A DNA stretch of 64,000 bases. Source: Bacteroidales bacterium UBA4912 (GTDB taxonomy: Bacteria > Bacteroidota > Bacteroidia > Bacteroidales > Dysgonomonadaceae). The notes below the pieces were generated by a model. It had not been told where the DNA came from and did no database searches. It worked only from the letters and a program-made list of their open reading frames with translations. Below are positions 54,625-62,812 of the stretch, piece after piece (positions within the stretch are counted from its first letter, which is position 1; each line of letters starts with the position of its first letter). Where the stretch lies: NCBI GenBank assembly GCA_002398875.1, contig DHCC01000073.1:26554-90553 (forward strand), given 5' to 3'. Both the position numbers and the translations under genes were made by a program.

Positions 54625-55185
54625 ATGAAAACAGACTTAAAACAGATAGGCGAACGAATCAAAGGTTTGCGCGAAGCATTGGATTATTCTCCATCAGAGA
54701 TGGCCGCACGGCTGGAAGTTGACTTAGAAGATTACTTGCATTTTGAAGAAGGTGAAAAAGATATATCAGTATCATTCCTGCAAAGAATTGAAAGAGAATT
54801 CAGTGTTGACATTTCAACTTTGATGTTTGGTACAGAACCACGAATGAACTCATACTTTATTACCAGAAAAGATAAAGGATTGACCGTAGAAAGGGTGTCT
54901 GCATATAAGTATCAGTCGCTCACTTCAGGTTTCACCAATAACGTAGCTGAAATTTTTGAAGTGACGGTTGAACCTAAGTCTGCCGATACAGATTTTTACA
55001 GGAATATACACGCCGGACAGGAATTTAATATGGTACTGGAAGGAAGTATGATGATAAATATCAACGGGAAAAACCTGATTTTGGGTCGCGGAGACAGTAT
55101 TTATTTCGATTCTTCTCTTCCTCACGGAATGAAAGCTCTTAACGACAAACCGGTAAAATTCCTTGCAGTGATATTATATCCATAA
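54625..55185 (+). CDS. XRE-family regulator with cupin domain
   Basis: A protein of about 186 aa. Residues 5-65 form a helix-turn-helix of the Cro/CI type (ERIKGLREALDYSPSEMAARL, then LEDYLHFEEGEKDISVSFL). The C-terminal half (about 100-186) is a double-stranded beta-helix cupin (HAGQEFNMVLEGSMMI and GDSIYFDSSLPHGMKAL). Regulators of this form usually sense a small metabolite made or used by their neighbour. The start at ATG 54625 follows GTG at 54622. It leads the acyl-CoA synthetase and fabD genes. Confidence 0.87.
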   Translation: MKTDLKQIGERIKGLREALDYSPSEMAARLEVDLEDYLHFEEGEKDISVSFLQRIEREFSVDISTLMFGTEPRMNSYFITRKDKGLTVERVSAYKYQSLTSGFTNNVAEIFEVTVEPKSADTDFYRNIHAGQEFNMVLEGSMMININGKNLILGRGDSIYFDSSLPHGMKALNDKPVKFLAVILYP

Positions 55186-55209
55186 CTACTGATTATTTAA
55201 AAGGTTATC

Positions 55210-56874
55210 ATGATAGAAAAATTTGTAAAAAGAACTGAATTTACATCTCACAAAGATTTTATTGAAAACTACCACATTAATGTACCCGAGAACTTTAACT
55301 TCGCTTACGATGTAGTAGACGAATGGGCGAAGATAAATCCAAATAAACGTGCACTTTGTTGGACTGACGACAAGGGAGATCACAAAGATCTTTCTTTCGG
55401 GGAAATTAAGACGCTCTCAGACAAAACAGCTTCATTCTTCCAATCACTTGGTATTGGCAAAGGTGATATGGTAATGCTGATACTTAAGCGCAGCATCGAA
55501 TTCTGGCAGACAATTATCGCACTTCACAAGATTGGTGCAGTGGCAATCCCGGCAACTCATTTGCTGACTGACAAAGATATCATTTATCGCAATAATGCGG
55601 CAGGAGTAAAAGCCATTATTGCAACAGAGGATGATAATCTGACCGAACATGTGAATCTGGCTATGAAAGATTCACCAACTGTTAAACATCGCATTAAGAT
55701 CGGAGAAACAATTCCCGAAGGATGGATCGACTTCCACAAAGAAGTTGATAAGGCAGTACCATTCAACAGACCAGAGAAAGTCAATAATAATGATGACATC
55801 ATGATATTGTACTTCACATCAGGAACAACAGGTCAACCCAAAATGGTGGTACACGACTTTACATATCCTTTAGGCCACATCACTACCGCCAAATACTGGC
55901 ACAACCTAAACGAAAACAGTATTCACCTAACAGTTGCAGATACCGGCTGGGCTAAAGCCGTATGGGGAAAACTATATGGTCAGTGGATTGTAGGTGCATG
56001 CGTATTTGTATACGACTTCGAGGGTCGTTTCATTCCCGAAAATATGCTTAATATAATTTCAAAATATAAAATAACTTCTTTCTGTGCACCTCCAACAATT
56101 TACCGCTTCCTTATCCGTGAGGATTTAAGTAAATATGACCTGTCGGCACTTGAGTATTGTACAACCGCAGGTGAAGCACTTAATCCCTCTGTATTCAAAG
56201 AATTTTATGATCAAACAGGAATTAAAATGATGGAAGCTTTCGGACAGACCGAAACAGCTCCAACAATAATTACATTCCCGTGGATTGAGCCAAAACCGGG
56301 ATCAATGGGTGTGCCAAATCCTTTATATAATATGGATCTCCTCACTTATGACGGTCGCTCCGCCGAAGATGGCGAACAGGGCGAGATTGTATTCTATACA
56401 GATAAGAAGCGCCCTTTATCCCTCTTTAAAGGTTATTACAAAGATGAAGAGCTCACTAAACAGGTATATGCCGATGATATTTATCATACCGGGGATATGG
56501 CCTGGCGTGATGAAGATGGTTTCTACTGGTTCGTAGGCAGAACAGATGATGTAATCAAGAGTTCAGGTTATCGTATCGGACCGTTCGAAGTAGAGAGTGC
56601 AGTAATGACTCACCCTGCTGTTGTAGAATGTGCAATTACAGGTGTTCCAGATGAAATCAGAGGTCAGGTTATTAAAGCAACTATTGTTCTTGCAGGAGAA
56701 TACAAATCTAAAGCAGGTGAAGATTTAGCTAAGGAGATTCAAGATCATGTGAAGAACGTTACAGCACCTTATAAATATCCGCGCGTAGTGGAGTTTGTTG
56801 ATGAGCTGCCTAAAACCATTAGCGGTAAAATCAGAAGAGTGGAAATAAGGAGCAAGGACACTTCAAATAATTAA
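55210..56874 (+). CDS. AMP-forming acyl-CoA synthetase
   Basis: A 554-aa ANL-family enzyme. The ATP loop is LYFTSGTTGQPKMVVHD, the A5 motif is EAFGQTETAPTIITF, the hinge region is GRTDDVIKSSGYRIGPFEVESA and the A10 lysine is in LPKTISGKIRR. It activates a short- or medium-chain acid to its CoA thioester; the relation to acetyl-CoA synthetase is only moderate, so the acid is left open. It lies between the XRE-cupin regulator and fabD, 24 and 21 bases away, so the operon probably links uptake of an acid with fatty-acid metabolism. Confidence 0.92.
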   Translation: MIEKFVKRTEFTSHKDFIENYHINVPENFNFAYDVVDEWAKINPNKRALCWTDDKGDHKDLSFGEIKTLSDKTASFFQSLGIGKGDMVMLILKRSIEFWQTIIALHKIGAVAIPATHLLTDKDIIYRNNAAGVKAIIATEDDNLTEHVNLAMKDSPTVKHRIKIGETIPEGWIDFHKEVDKAVPFNRPEKVNNNDDIMILYFTSGTTGQPKMVVHDFTYPLGHITTAKYWHNLNENSIHLTVADTGWAKAVWGKLYGQWIVGACVFVYDFEGRFIPENMLNIISKYKITSFCAPPTIYRFLIREDLSKYDLSALEYCTTAGEALNPSVFKEFYDQTGIKMMEAFGQTETAPTIITFPWIEPKPGSMGVPNPLYNMDLLTYDGRSAEDGEQGEIVFYTDKKRPLSLFKGYYKDEELTKQVYADDIYHTGDMAWRDEDGFYWFVGRTDDVIKSSGYRIGPFEVESAVMTHPAVVECAITGVPDEIRGQVIKATIVLAGEYKSKAGEDLAKEIQDHVKNVTAPYKYPRVVEFVDELPKTISGKIRRVEIRSKDTSNN

Positions 56875-56895
56875 CTCAAAAACAGGCAATTAAAT

Positions 56896-57777
56896 ATGAA
56901 AAAAGCATACGTATTTCCCGGACAGGGAGCTCAGTTCGTAGGAATGGGAAAAGATTTATATGAAACATCCGAACATGCAAAAGAGATGTTCGAAAAAGCA
57001 AACGAAATTCTTGGATTCAGAATAACTGATTTGATGTTCTCCGGAAATGATGAAGATTTAAAACAAACGAAAGTAACTCAGCCCGCAATATTTCTTCATT
57101 CCGTGATACTGGCAAAAACTTTAGGTGACGAATTCAAACCTGACATGACTGCCGGACATTCACTTGGAGAATTCTCAGCGCTTGTAGCTGTAGGAGCTCT
57201 TTCTTTTGAAGATGGATTGAAATTAGTTTATGCACGTGCACTTGCCATGCAAAAAGCGTGTGAAGCCAATCCTTCCACTATGGCTGCAATTATCGCATTA
57301 CCTGATGATAGAGTTGAGGAGATCTGTGATTCAATAGACGATGTGGTTGTACCTGCAAACTATAATTGCCCAGGACAAATAGTGATCTCAGGCACAATGA
57401 GTGGTATAGAGAAAGCATGTGAGCTAATGAAGGAGGCTGGCGCAAAACGTGCACTGCCACTGAAAGTAGGTGGTGCTTTCCACTCTCCTTTAATGGAACC
57501 TGCACGTGTAGAACTTTCCGAAGCAATTGAATCAACTAATTTTTCCACACCGGTTTGTCCTGTATACCAGAACGTGACTACAAAAGGAGAAACAGATCCT
57601 GAAGTAATTAAGAAAAACCTTATAGCTCAGCTTACATCTCCTGTAAAATGGACTCAATCCGTACAAAATATGATTGCCGAAGGTGCTACTGAGTTCGTTG
57701 AACTTGGACCGGGAAGTGTACTTCAGGGACTTATATCTAAAATTGATAAAAGCGTAACAGTTTCAGGAAAACAGTAG
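56896..57777 (+). CDS. fabD: Malonyl-CoA:ACP transacylase FabD
   Basis: A 293-aa enzyme that moves malonyl from CoA to acyl carrier protein. The start AYVFPGQGAQFVGMGKDL and the nucleophile elbow GHSLGEFSALVA (Ser89) are canonical; the catalytic His is in GGAFHSPLMEPA. Length is standard. It is the third gene of the regulator, synthetase, fabD operon, unusual because fabD is often with other fab genes in other phyla. Confidence 0.95.
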   Translation: MKKAYVFPGQGAQFVGMGKDLYETSEHAKEMFEKANEILGFRITDLMFSGNDEDLKQTKVTQPAIFLHSVILAKTLGDEFKPDMTAGHSLGEFSALVAVGALSFEDGLKLVYARALAMQKACEANPSTMAAIIALPDDRVEEICDSIDDVVVPANYNCPGQIVISGTMSGIEKACELMKEAGAKRALPLKVGGAFHSPLMEPARVELSEAIESTNFSTPVCPVYQNVTTKGETDPEVIKKNLIAQLTSPVKWTQSVQNMIAEGATEFVELGPGSVLQGLISKIDKSVTVSGKQ

Positions 57778-57801
57778 TTTAAGGTTTCTTAGCAACGTTT
57801 A

Positions 57802-57833
57802 TTTGTTAAAAAGGATATAAGAAAATACATTTG
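57802..57833 (+). promoter_or_regulatory. Promoter of the DUF4919 gene
   Basis: TTTG at 57802-57805, 20 bases, TACATTTG at 57826-57833. Predicted start near 57840, 26 bases before the ATG at 57866. Confidence 0.65.
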
Positions 57834-57865
57834 TTTCTGACAACTATCACTAAAAAATATTTATA

Positions 57866-58567
57866 ATGAAAAAATCAGTACTCATACTAGCGATTTTCTC
57901 TTGCATAATACTTTCAGCACAAGCTCAGGAAGAGTTTTTCGATGCTCCGGATTTCAAACAAATTGAGCGTAACACAAAAGAGCCAAGCTCATCTTATTAT
58001 TATCCCACTCTGATGAAAAGATATTTACAGGGTGATACAAAAATGACTCGTGATGAGGGAAGATACCTCTATTTTGGCTATATTTATCAACAAGGTTATG
58101 AGCCTACTGACACCTCTTCATACAATAATCTTTTAGCAAAGACCCTTGCCAAAGGAGCTTTCACACCTTCTGATTATAATGATATTTTACAATATTCAAG
58201 CGCACTTCTTCTTGAAGACCCTTTTAACCTGAGAGCTTTAAATGCTAAGCTACTTGTATTGGCTCAACGAGATGATTCAGAAGAGTATAAGAAAGTATCT
58301 CAGCAACGAAGAATTGTACAGGATGCAATTGTAAGCACCGGTGACGGTATGTCAGATAATACTGCGTTCTATGTAATCAAAGTAGCGCATCAGTTTGATA
58401 TTCTTCCTTTCCTGGGATACACTTATGGTGGTGAAGATAAAATCATAAGAGGTAAAAAAGTAAACTATCTGACTTTAGGCGAAAATCGTTTTGGAGTAGA
58501 GCGTGTTTACTTTAATATCTCACCGGTAATTGATTATATCAGTTCGCATGGAGGAGGAAAAATGTAA
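57866..58567 (+). CDS. DUF4919 exported protein
   Basis: A 233-aa exported protein with a signal peptide ending near SAQAQ. The remainder is helical with TPR-like stretches (TRDEGRYLYFGYIYQQGYEP, EDPFNLRALNAKLLVLAQ), followed by an ending with GKKVNYLTLGENRFGVERVYFNISP, typical of DUF4919. The function is unknown. It has its own promoter and a strong terminator and is thus a single-gene unit, the last core-type gene before the accessory region. Confidence 0.85.
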   Translation: MKKSVLILAIFSCIILSAQAQEEFFDAPDFKQIERNTKEPSSSYYYPTLMKRYLQGDTKMTRDEGRYLYFGYIYQQGYEPTDTSSYNNLLAKTLAKGAFTPSDYNDILQYSSALLLEDPFNLRALNAKLLVLAQRDDSEEYKKVSQQRRIVQDAIVSTGDGMSDNTAFYVIKVAHQFDILPFLGYTYGGEDKIIRGKKVNYLTLGENRFGVERVYFNISPVIDYISSHGGGKM

Positions 58568-58584
58568 AACTACTCTATAAATAA

Positions 58585-58626
58585 CTTAAAGCCCGCTTCA
58601 TAAATAATCAAGCGGGCTTTTTATTT
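58585..58626. terminator. Bidirectional terminator that overlaps the recombinase coding end
   Basis: Perfect 11-bp stem AAAGCCCGCTT (58588-58598) with AAGCGGGCTTT (58610-58620), then TTTATTTTA on the plus strand and TTTAAGTTATTTAT on the minus strand. It ends the DUF4919 gene, and its right arm encodes the residues K-S-P-L near the C-terminus of the minus-strand recombinase (stop at 58598-58600). Confidence 0.85.
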
Positions 58627-59440
58627 TATATTGAGCAACATTGGATACATGGCTGTATATCTCGGTTGTTTTGATAGAAGTATGACCGAGTAATTGTTGG
58701 ATATATCGAATATCTGTCCCGTTTTCTAATAGATGAATGGCAAAACTGTGTCGTAAAATATTAGGGGTTACTTGTTCCGAGATCCCTGCTTTTAGTGCAG
58801 CATTTTTAACAACTGTCTGAACGCTTTTTTCGGAGTACATACCACCACTTTGTCCTTCAAAAAGATATTTCTTGGGTTGATATTTTTTGAAGTAATTATT
58901 CAAATCTACAAGTAACGTAGGGGAAAGCATGACTACCCGTTCTTTATTGCCCTTAGAATTACGAATATTTACAAGCATCCGTTCAGAATCTATATCAGAA
59001 AGCTTAAGATGCAATAATTCATTTAGGCGTAATCCGCACCCATAAAGCAGCTTTATAATACATGCATGCTTTAAATTAGAAGCCGATGATACTATTTTTC
59101 TCACTTCGGCTACTGGTAAATACTTCGGTAAAGTATATTTGTTTTGTGAAGGATAGAGATGTTTTATTTCTAAACTCCTGTTCAATACTGAATTGTAGAA
59201 TTTCTCTATTGATGCGACTATCATGCGTTGGTATGAAGCACTTATATCGTAATTTCCGATTTTCCAGATTATATATAACTCAATTTCATTTTCGCTTAAC
59301 TCATCGGGATGATTAAACTTTTTTGTAGCTGTTTGCAAAAAGCTTTTTATAACGCTACAATAGTTTTTAATAGAATCAGCACTATATCTTTGCAACCTTA
59401 ATCTCTGCTCAAATATCTCAATTAGATTCTCGATGTCCAT
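58598..59440 (-). CDS. Tyrosine recombinase (XerC/D-like)
   Basis: A 280-aa site-specific recombinase. An N-terminal core-binding SAM-like domain (about 1-95) is followed by the catalytic domain. The catalytic residues are Arg138 (GCGLRLNELL), Arg230 (NILRHSFA), His253 (LLGHTSIKTT) and the nucleophile Tyr262 (EIYSHV). The position normally held by the first His of the HxxR motif is Asn227 (TPNILRH), which is noteworthy. The C-terminus KIKSPLDYL matches typical integron-like recombinase ends. It has its own promoter (59461-59490, minus). The final codons lie within the bidirectional terminator. It stands at the border of the accessory region; no clear att repeat was found. Confidence 0.88.
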   Translation of the reverse strand: MDIENLIEIFEQRLRLQRYSADSIKNYCSVIKSFLQTATKKFNHPDELSENEIELYIIWKIGNYDISASYQRMIVASIEKFYNSVLNRSLEIKHLYPSQNKYTLPKYLPVAEVRKIVSSASNLKHACIIKLLYGCGLRLNELLHLKLSDIDSERMLVNIRNSKGNKERVVMLSPTLLVDLNNYFKKYQPKKYLFEGQSGGMYSEKSVQTVVKNAALKAGISEQVTPNILRHSFAIHLLENGTDIRYIQQLLGHTSIKTTEIYSHVSNVAQYKIKSPLDYL

Positions 59441-59460
59441 AGAATTCTAATTTTATTTTG

Positions 59461-59490
59461 CAAACTTATCAAAACATTCGTAAATACAAA
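59461..59490 (-). promoter_or_regulatory. Promoter of the recombinase gene
   Basis: Minus-strand TTTG (59487-59490), 18 bases, TAAGTTTG (59461-59468), a slightly short spacer. Predicted start near 59454, 14 bases before the ATG. Confidence 0.45.
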
Positions 59491-59689
59491 AAATATATTC
59501 AATAATTATTGACTGATAATAATCATTTTATATTTACAAGACGGCACTTTAATATTTACTTGCATAAATAAGACAGTTATTTTAAAAACAGTTTACGCAT
59601 GTTATAAACTTAGTTTTTATTAATGTTGTTTATTGAAAAAATTGACGTTGGTGGCATTGCTAATAAATAACATTTTAAAAATCAAAAAT

Positions 59690-62600
59690 ATGGAATCAAT
59701 ATTCAAATTCGTACTACACAGACCTGCAGTACAACAAAAACCGGATTTAATTATTAATCTGAGCCAAGATTCTGATTATCAGATTGAATTAGCGAAATCA
59801 ATTAATCAAAATAACCCAAGAGAAATTCTCAAGAAGGCTTCTGGTGATTTTGTAAAAACTAAAAATTTCATCAAATCATCTTCAGAATTGAAGATTTACG
59901 ATAAGTTAATCATTTTTCAAACTAAACTTGATGAACTTTCTAAAAAAACGAATATTACTTCAGAAGAAATCAAAAATAGTGTAAAAGATTCATTTGGTTC
60001 AACTGTGGTTACTATTATAAAGGATAAAGACTATCTTAGCTCAGTTAAAAACCTTAAAGACACTATTATTGCAATTAAATATTTACCTGAACAACATGAA
60101 AAACCAATTGAAGAATTAACTAACGCATTAAGAGATCTTGAAATCTTACAACTGCTTAATACCAAAACGAATCTTTTCAAATCAGGAACAGAATTAAAAA
60201 AATATAGAAAAAGAACACTCCAGCTTCCTGCCCAAGCTGATTTAAAAAGTGTATTAACTCAAAGAGAAAATGAAAAAAAACGACAAGAAGAGATTGAACA
60301 AAAACGACTTGAAGAAAAAAGAAAAAATATTCAGAATAAAGCAGCATTGTATGACAAATTAAAAAATGCTATAAAGGAAATAATGAATTTAGATTATGCT
60401 AACCTTGAATCTACACCACAAAAAGCGCATGAAGGCTTTATTCCACCTAAAGAAGTAAGACCACTAAATGTATTTATGGAAAACATTCAAAAAATGAATA
60501 CATTAGGTCAATTAGAAATACTAAACGCAAAGACCCAGATTGAAAAAGGGATAAATGTAAAAAGCATCGCATCCACGCAAACACCTGTAATAGAAAGTAA
60601 AGTAATTGAAATCCCACCTAAAAGGGAGTTTTTTACCGGAGTAGATGATTTCAAACCTATTTCTGAATTATCAACATTATTCAGATTCAAAGTCGGCACA
60701 GAGAGAAATCTGTCTGAAAGCACATTAGCTTTGTTTAAAGAAAGAAAGTTTAGTATTACAGATATGGGAATTGATAAAGTAGTTGCCAGGTTGAAATTTG
60801 AAATGGAGGAATTAGCAAACGAATTAGAATTGTTAACACAAACTCAAAAAACAAATTCTATAAACCGCATCGGGACTACTCTTGTAGTTACAACATCACC
60901 TATGATGTCAATGTGGGGACATTTACCAACTTATGACGTTTTTCTAAGTCCTGATTTTCATATTTTAGATAATAGAATTCCATTGACCAAGGGCAAAGCT
61001 GTTCCATCAGGAATTGCAGATTTAATAATTGTAAAACAGCAGTTAAAAGGTTATGCCGGAAGAGATGTAGCTCACATTGAAAATATTTTAAAAGGAGAGC
61101 TTAAATCCAGGGAACATAGAAGATTTAATCAAACTATAAGTGATAGTCTAATTGAAACCGAAACTATAAAAACAGAAGAAAAGGAATTAGAAACTACTGA
61201 CAGGTTCGAGTTAAGCAGAGAGGCAAGCAAAACAATTAAGGAGGAAGCTTCTCTAAAAGCCGGACTTTCCATTTCAGGTTCTTATGGACCGACTGTCAGC
61301 TTTTCGGTAAGTGCTGAAGGCTCATTAAACACATCAAAAGAAGAAGCCACAAAGACTGCTTCTACATTCAGTAAAAGCGTAACACAAAAAAGCGTTGAAA
61401 AACTTACTGAAAGAATACTTGAGAGTAACAGGATAATTATAACTACAGAAGTTGAAGAGAAAAATATTCATAAGTTAGACAATACAGGCGGGAGCGGTCA
61501 TATATCAGGTGTTTACCAATGGGTAGAAAAAGTTTACGAGGCTCAAATGTTTAATTATGGTTTGAGAATGATGTTTGACTTTATGATACCTGAACCCGGT
61601 GCTTACCTTGTGTCTGCAATGGAAAAAGCCCATGCAAGTAAGTTGGTTATTCAAAAGCCAGTTACATTTACATTATTACCTAACCAAATTACTGAAGTTA
61701 ATTATAATTACTGGATTCATGAGTATGGAGCTGCCGGAATCACTCCTCCACCTGAAGAATATATTACAAAATCATTTAATTATAACGCGGGCAATGGCGA
61801 TGATAAAACAGACTATCATCATTCAGGGATAATTCAAATTGACGAAGGATATCAAGCAATTCAAGCATCGGTAGGCGTGGTTTGTAATCAATGGAGCAGT
61901 AATCGTGTTGTTGATATGGTTCTCGGGAGACAAACCCACAGATTTCCTGAAGGGGATTGGCTTTGGATTACAAATTTAAATAATGAAACTGAAAGTATTC
62001 CTATGGGCTTTAAAACAAATGATGTTTCAGACATAGCTTTAGCACTTGAAGTCAAATGTCAAAGAACAAGCCGGGCATATAAAAAGTGGCAATTAGAGAC
62101 TCATAGTAAAATAATGGATGCTTATAAAACAAAACTTGCTGATTATGAAGAAAAAGTAGCTGCAGCAGAGTTAAGAGCCGGTGTTGAGATTGAAGGCAAG
62201 AACCCTGTATTGAATCTTGAAATTATGAAAGATGAGTTGAAAAAAAATTGTATCTCAATATTAACAGATCAGCATTATAGTTTATTTAATGCCATTGAAA
62301 ATAATTCATATGGTTTACCACAAATTAATCTATCCGAAAATGAGGCCGAAGGACCCTATGTACGCTTTTTTGAACAAGCTTTCGAATGGGAACATATTAC
62401 TTGGTTAACTTATCCTTATTTTTGGGGAAGAAAAAGTAAATGGGAAGAAAAAATTGCTTACGATGACCCTGATCCACTGTTCAATCAATTTATTAAAGCA
62501 GGATATTGTAGAGCGGTAATTCCGGTAAGGCCAGGTTTCGAAGGGGCAGTAGATCATTTTATGACTTTTGGGGAGATTTGGAATGGTGGTCCACTTCCTG

Positions 62601-62788
62601 CAATCTCAAACGATCTTTACCTACCTATTGCAGAGGAAATAGCCGAACGAATGGACATGCCGGGAGACGAAATTATACAAGGCGATCCATGGGAAGTAAG
62701 AATACCTACCAATTTAGTGAAATTAAGGAACGATGATTCTTTACCCAAATGGCAAAAAGATGCAAATAACAACTGGATCGAACAATAA
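59690..62788 (+). CDS. Large unknown protein with coiled coil and Ser-rich beta-hairpin
   Basis: A protein of about 1032 aa, unrecognised. The ATG at 59690 (MESIFKFVLHRP) is preferred; the open frame extends 19 codons upstream through a TTG. It has no signal peptide. Residues ~185-235 form a highly charged Lys/Glu/Gln coiled coil (EKKRQEEIEQKRLEEKRK). At ~453 is the block GYAGRDVAHIENILKGE and then REHRR. At ~519-549 is an alternating hydrophobic/Ser hairpin (SISGSYGPTVSFSVSAEG) of the form seen in pore-forming toxins, though far from proof. At ~607-640 is GVYQWVEKVYEAQMFNYG, then MFDFMIPEPGAYL. A second helical region rich in Lys/Glu lies near 800-860. It is the first gene of a three-gene operon, and no strong promoter was found upstream. 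Confidence 0.7.
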   Translation: MESIFKFVLHRPAVQQKPDLIINLSQDSDYQIELAKSINQNNPREILKKASGDFVKTKNFIKSSSELKIYDKLIIFQTKLDELSKKTNITSEEIKNSVKDSFGSTVVTIIKDKDYLSSVKNLKDTIIAIKYLPEQHEKPIEELTNALRDLEILQLLNTKTNLFKSGTELKKYRKRTLQLPAQADLKSVLTQRENEKKRQEEIEQKRLEEKRKNIQNKAALYDKLKNAIKEIMNLDYANLESTPQKAHEGFIPPKEVRPLNVFMENIQKMNTLGQLEILNAKTQIEKGINVKSIASTQTPVIESKVIEIPPKREFFTGVDDFKPISELSTLFRFKVGTERNLSESTLALFKERKFSITDMGIDKVVARLKFEMEELANELELLTQTQKTNSINRIGTTLVVTTSPMMSMWGHLPTYDVFLSPDFHILDNRIPLTKGKAVPSGIADLIIVKQQLKGYAGRDVAHIENILKGELKSREHRRFNQTISDSLIETETIKTEEKELETTDRFELSREASKTIKEEASLKAGLSISGSYGPTVSFSVSAEGSLNTSKEEATKTASTFSKSVTQKSVEKLTERILESNRIIITTEVEEKNIHKLDNTGGSGHISGVYQWVEKVYEAQMFNYGLRMMFDFMIPEPGAYLVSAMEKAHASKLVIQKPVTFTLLPNQITEVNYNYWIHEYGAAGITPPPEEYITKSFNYNAGNGDDKTDYHHSGIIQIDEGYQAIQASVGVVCNQWSSNRVVDMVLGRQTHRFPEGDWLWITNLNNETESIPMGFKTNDVSDIALALEVKCQRTSRAYKKWQLETHSKIMDAYKTKLADYEEKVAAAELRAGVEIEGKNPVLNLEIMKDELKKNCISILTDQHYSLFNAIENNSYGLPQINLSENEAEGPYVRFFEQAFEWEHITWLTYPYFWGRKSKWEEKIAYDDPDPLFNQFIKAGYCRAVIPVRPGFEGAVDHFMTFGEIWNGGPLPAISNDLYLPIAEEIAERMDMPGDEIIQGDPWEVRIPTNLVKLRNDDSLPKWQKDANNNWIEQ

Positions 62789-62812
62789 TTGAATTCTTTA
62801 CAATGGAAAGAT

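Noticed and set aside
59633..59689. Longer start (TTG) for the large unknown protein, giving what looks like a signal peptide (KKLTLVALLINNIL)
   Set aside because: The ATG at 59690 is a better start and the 19-residue extension lacks a convincing cleavage site; however, export cannot be fully excluded.
59441..59690. Possible attachment site or invertible segment next to the recombinase
   Set aside because: Only short AT-rich matches such as GTAAATA / TATTTAC were seen, which are expected by chance in this composition.
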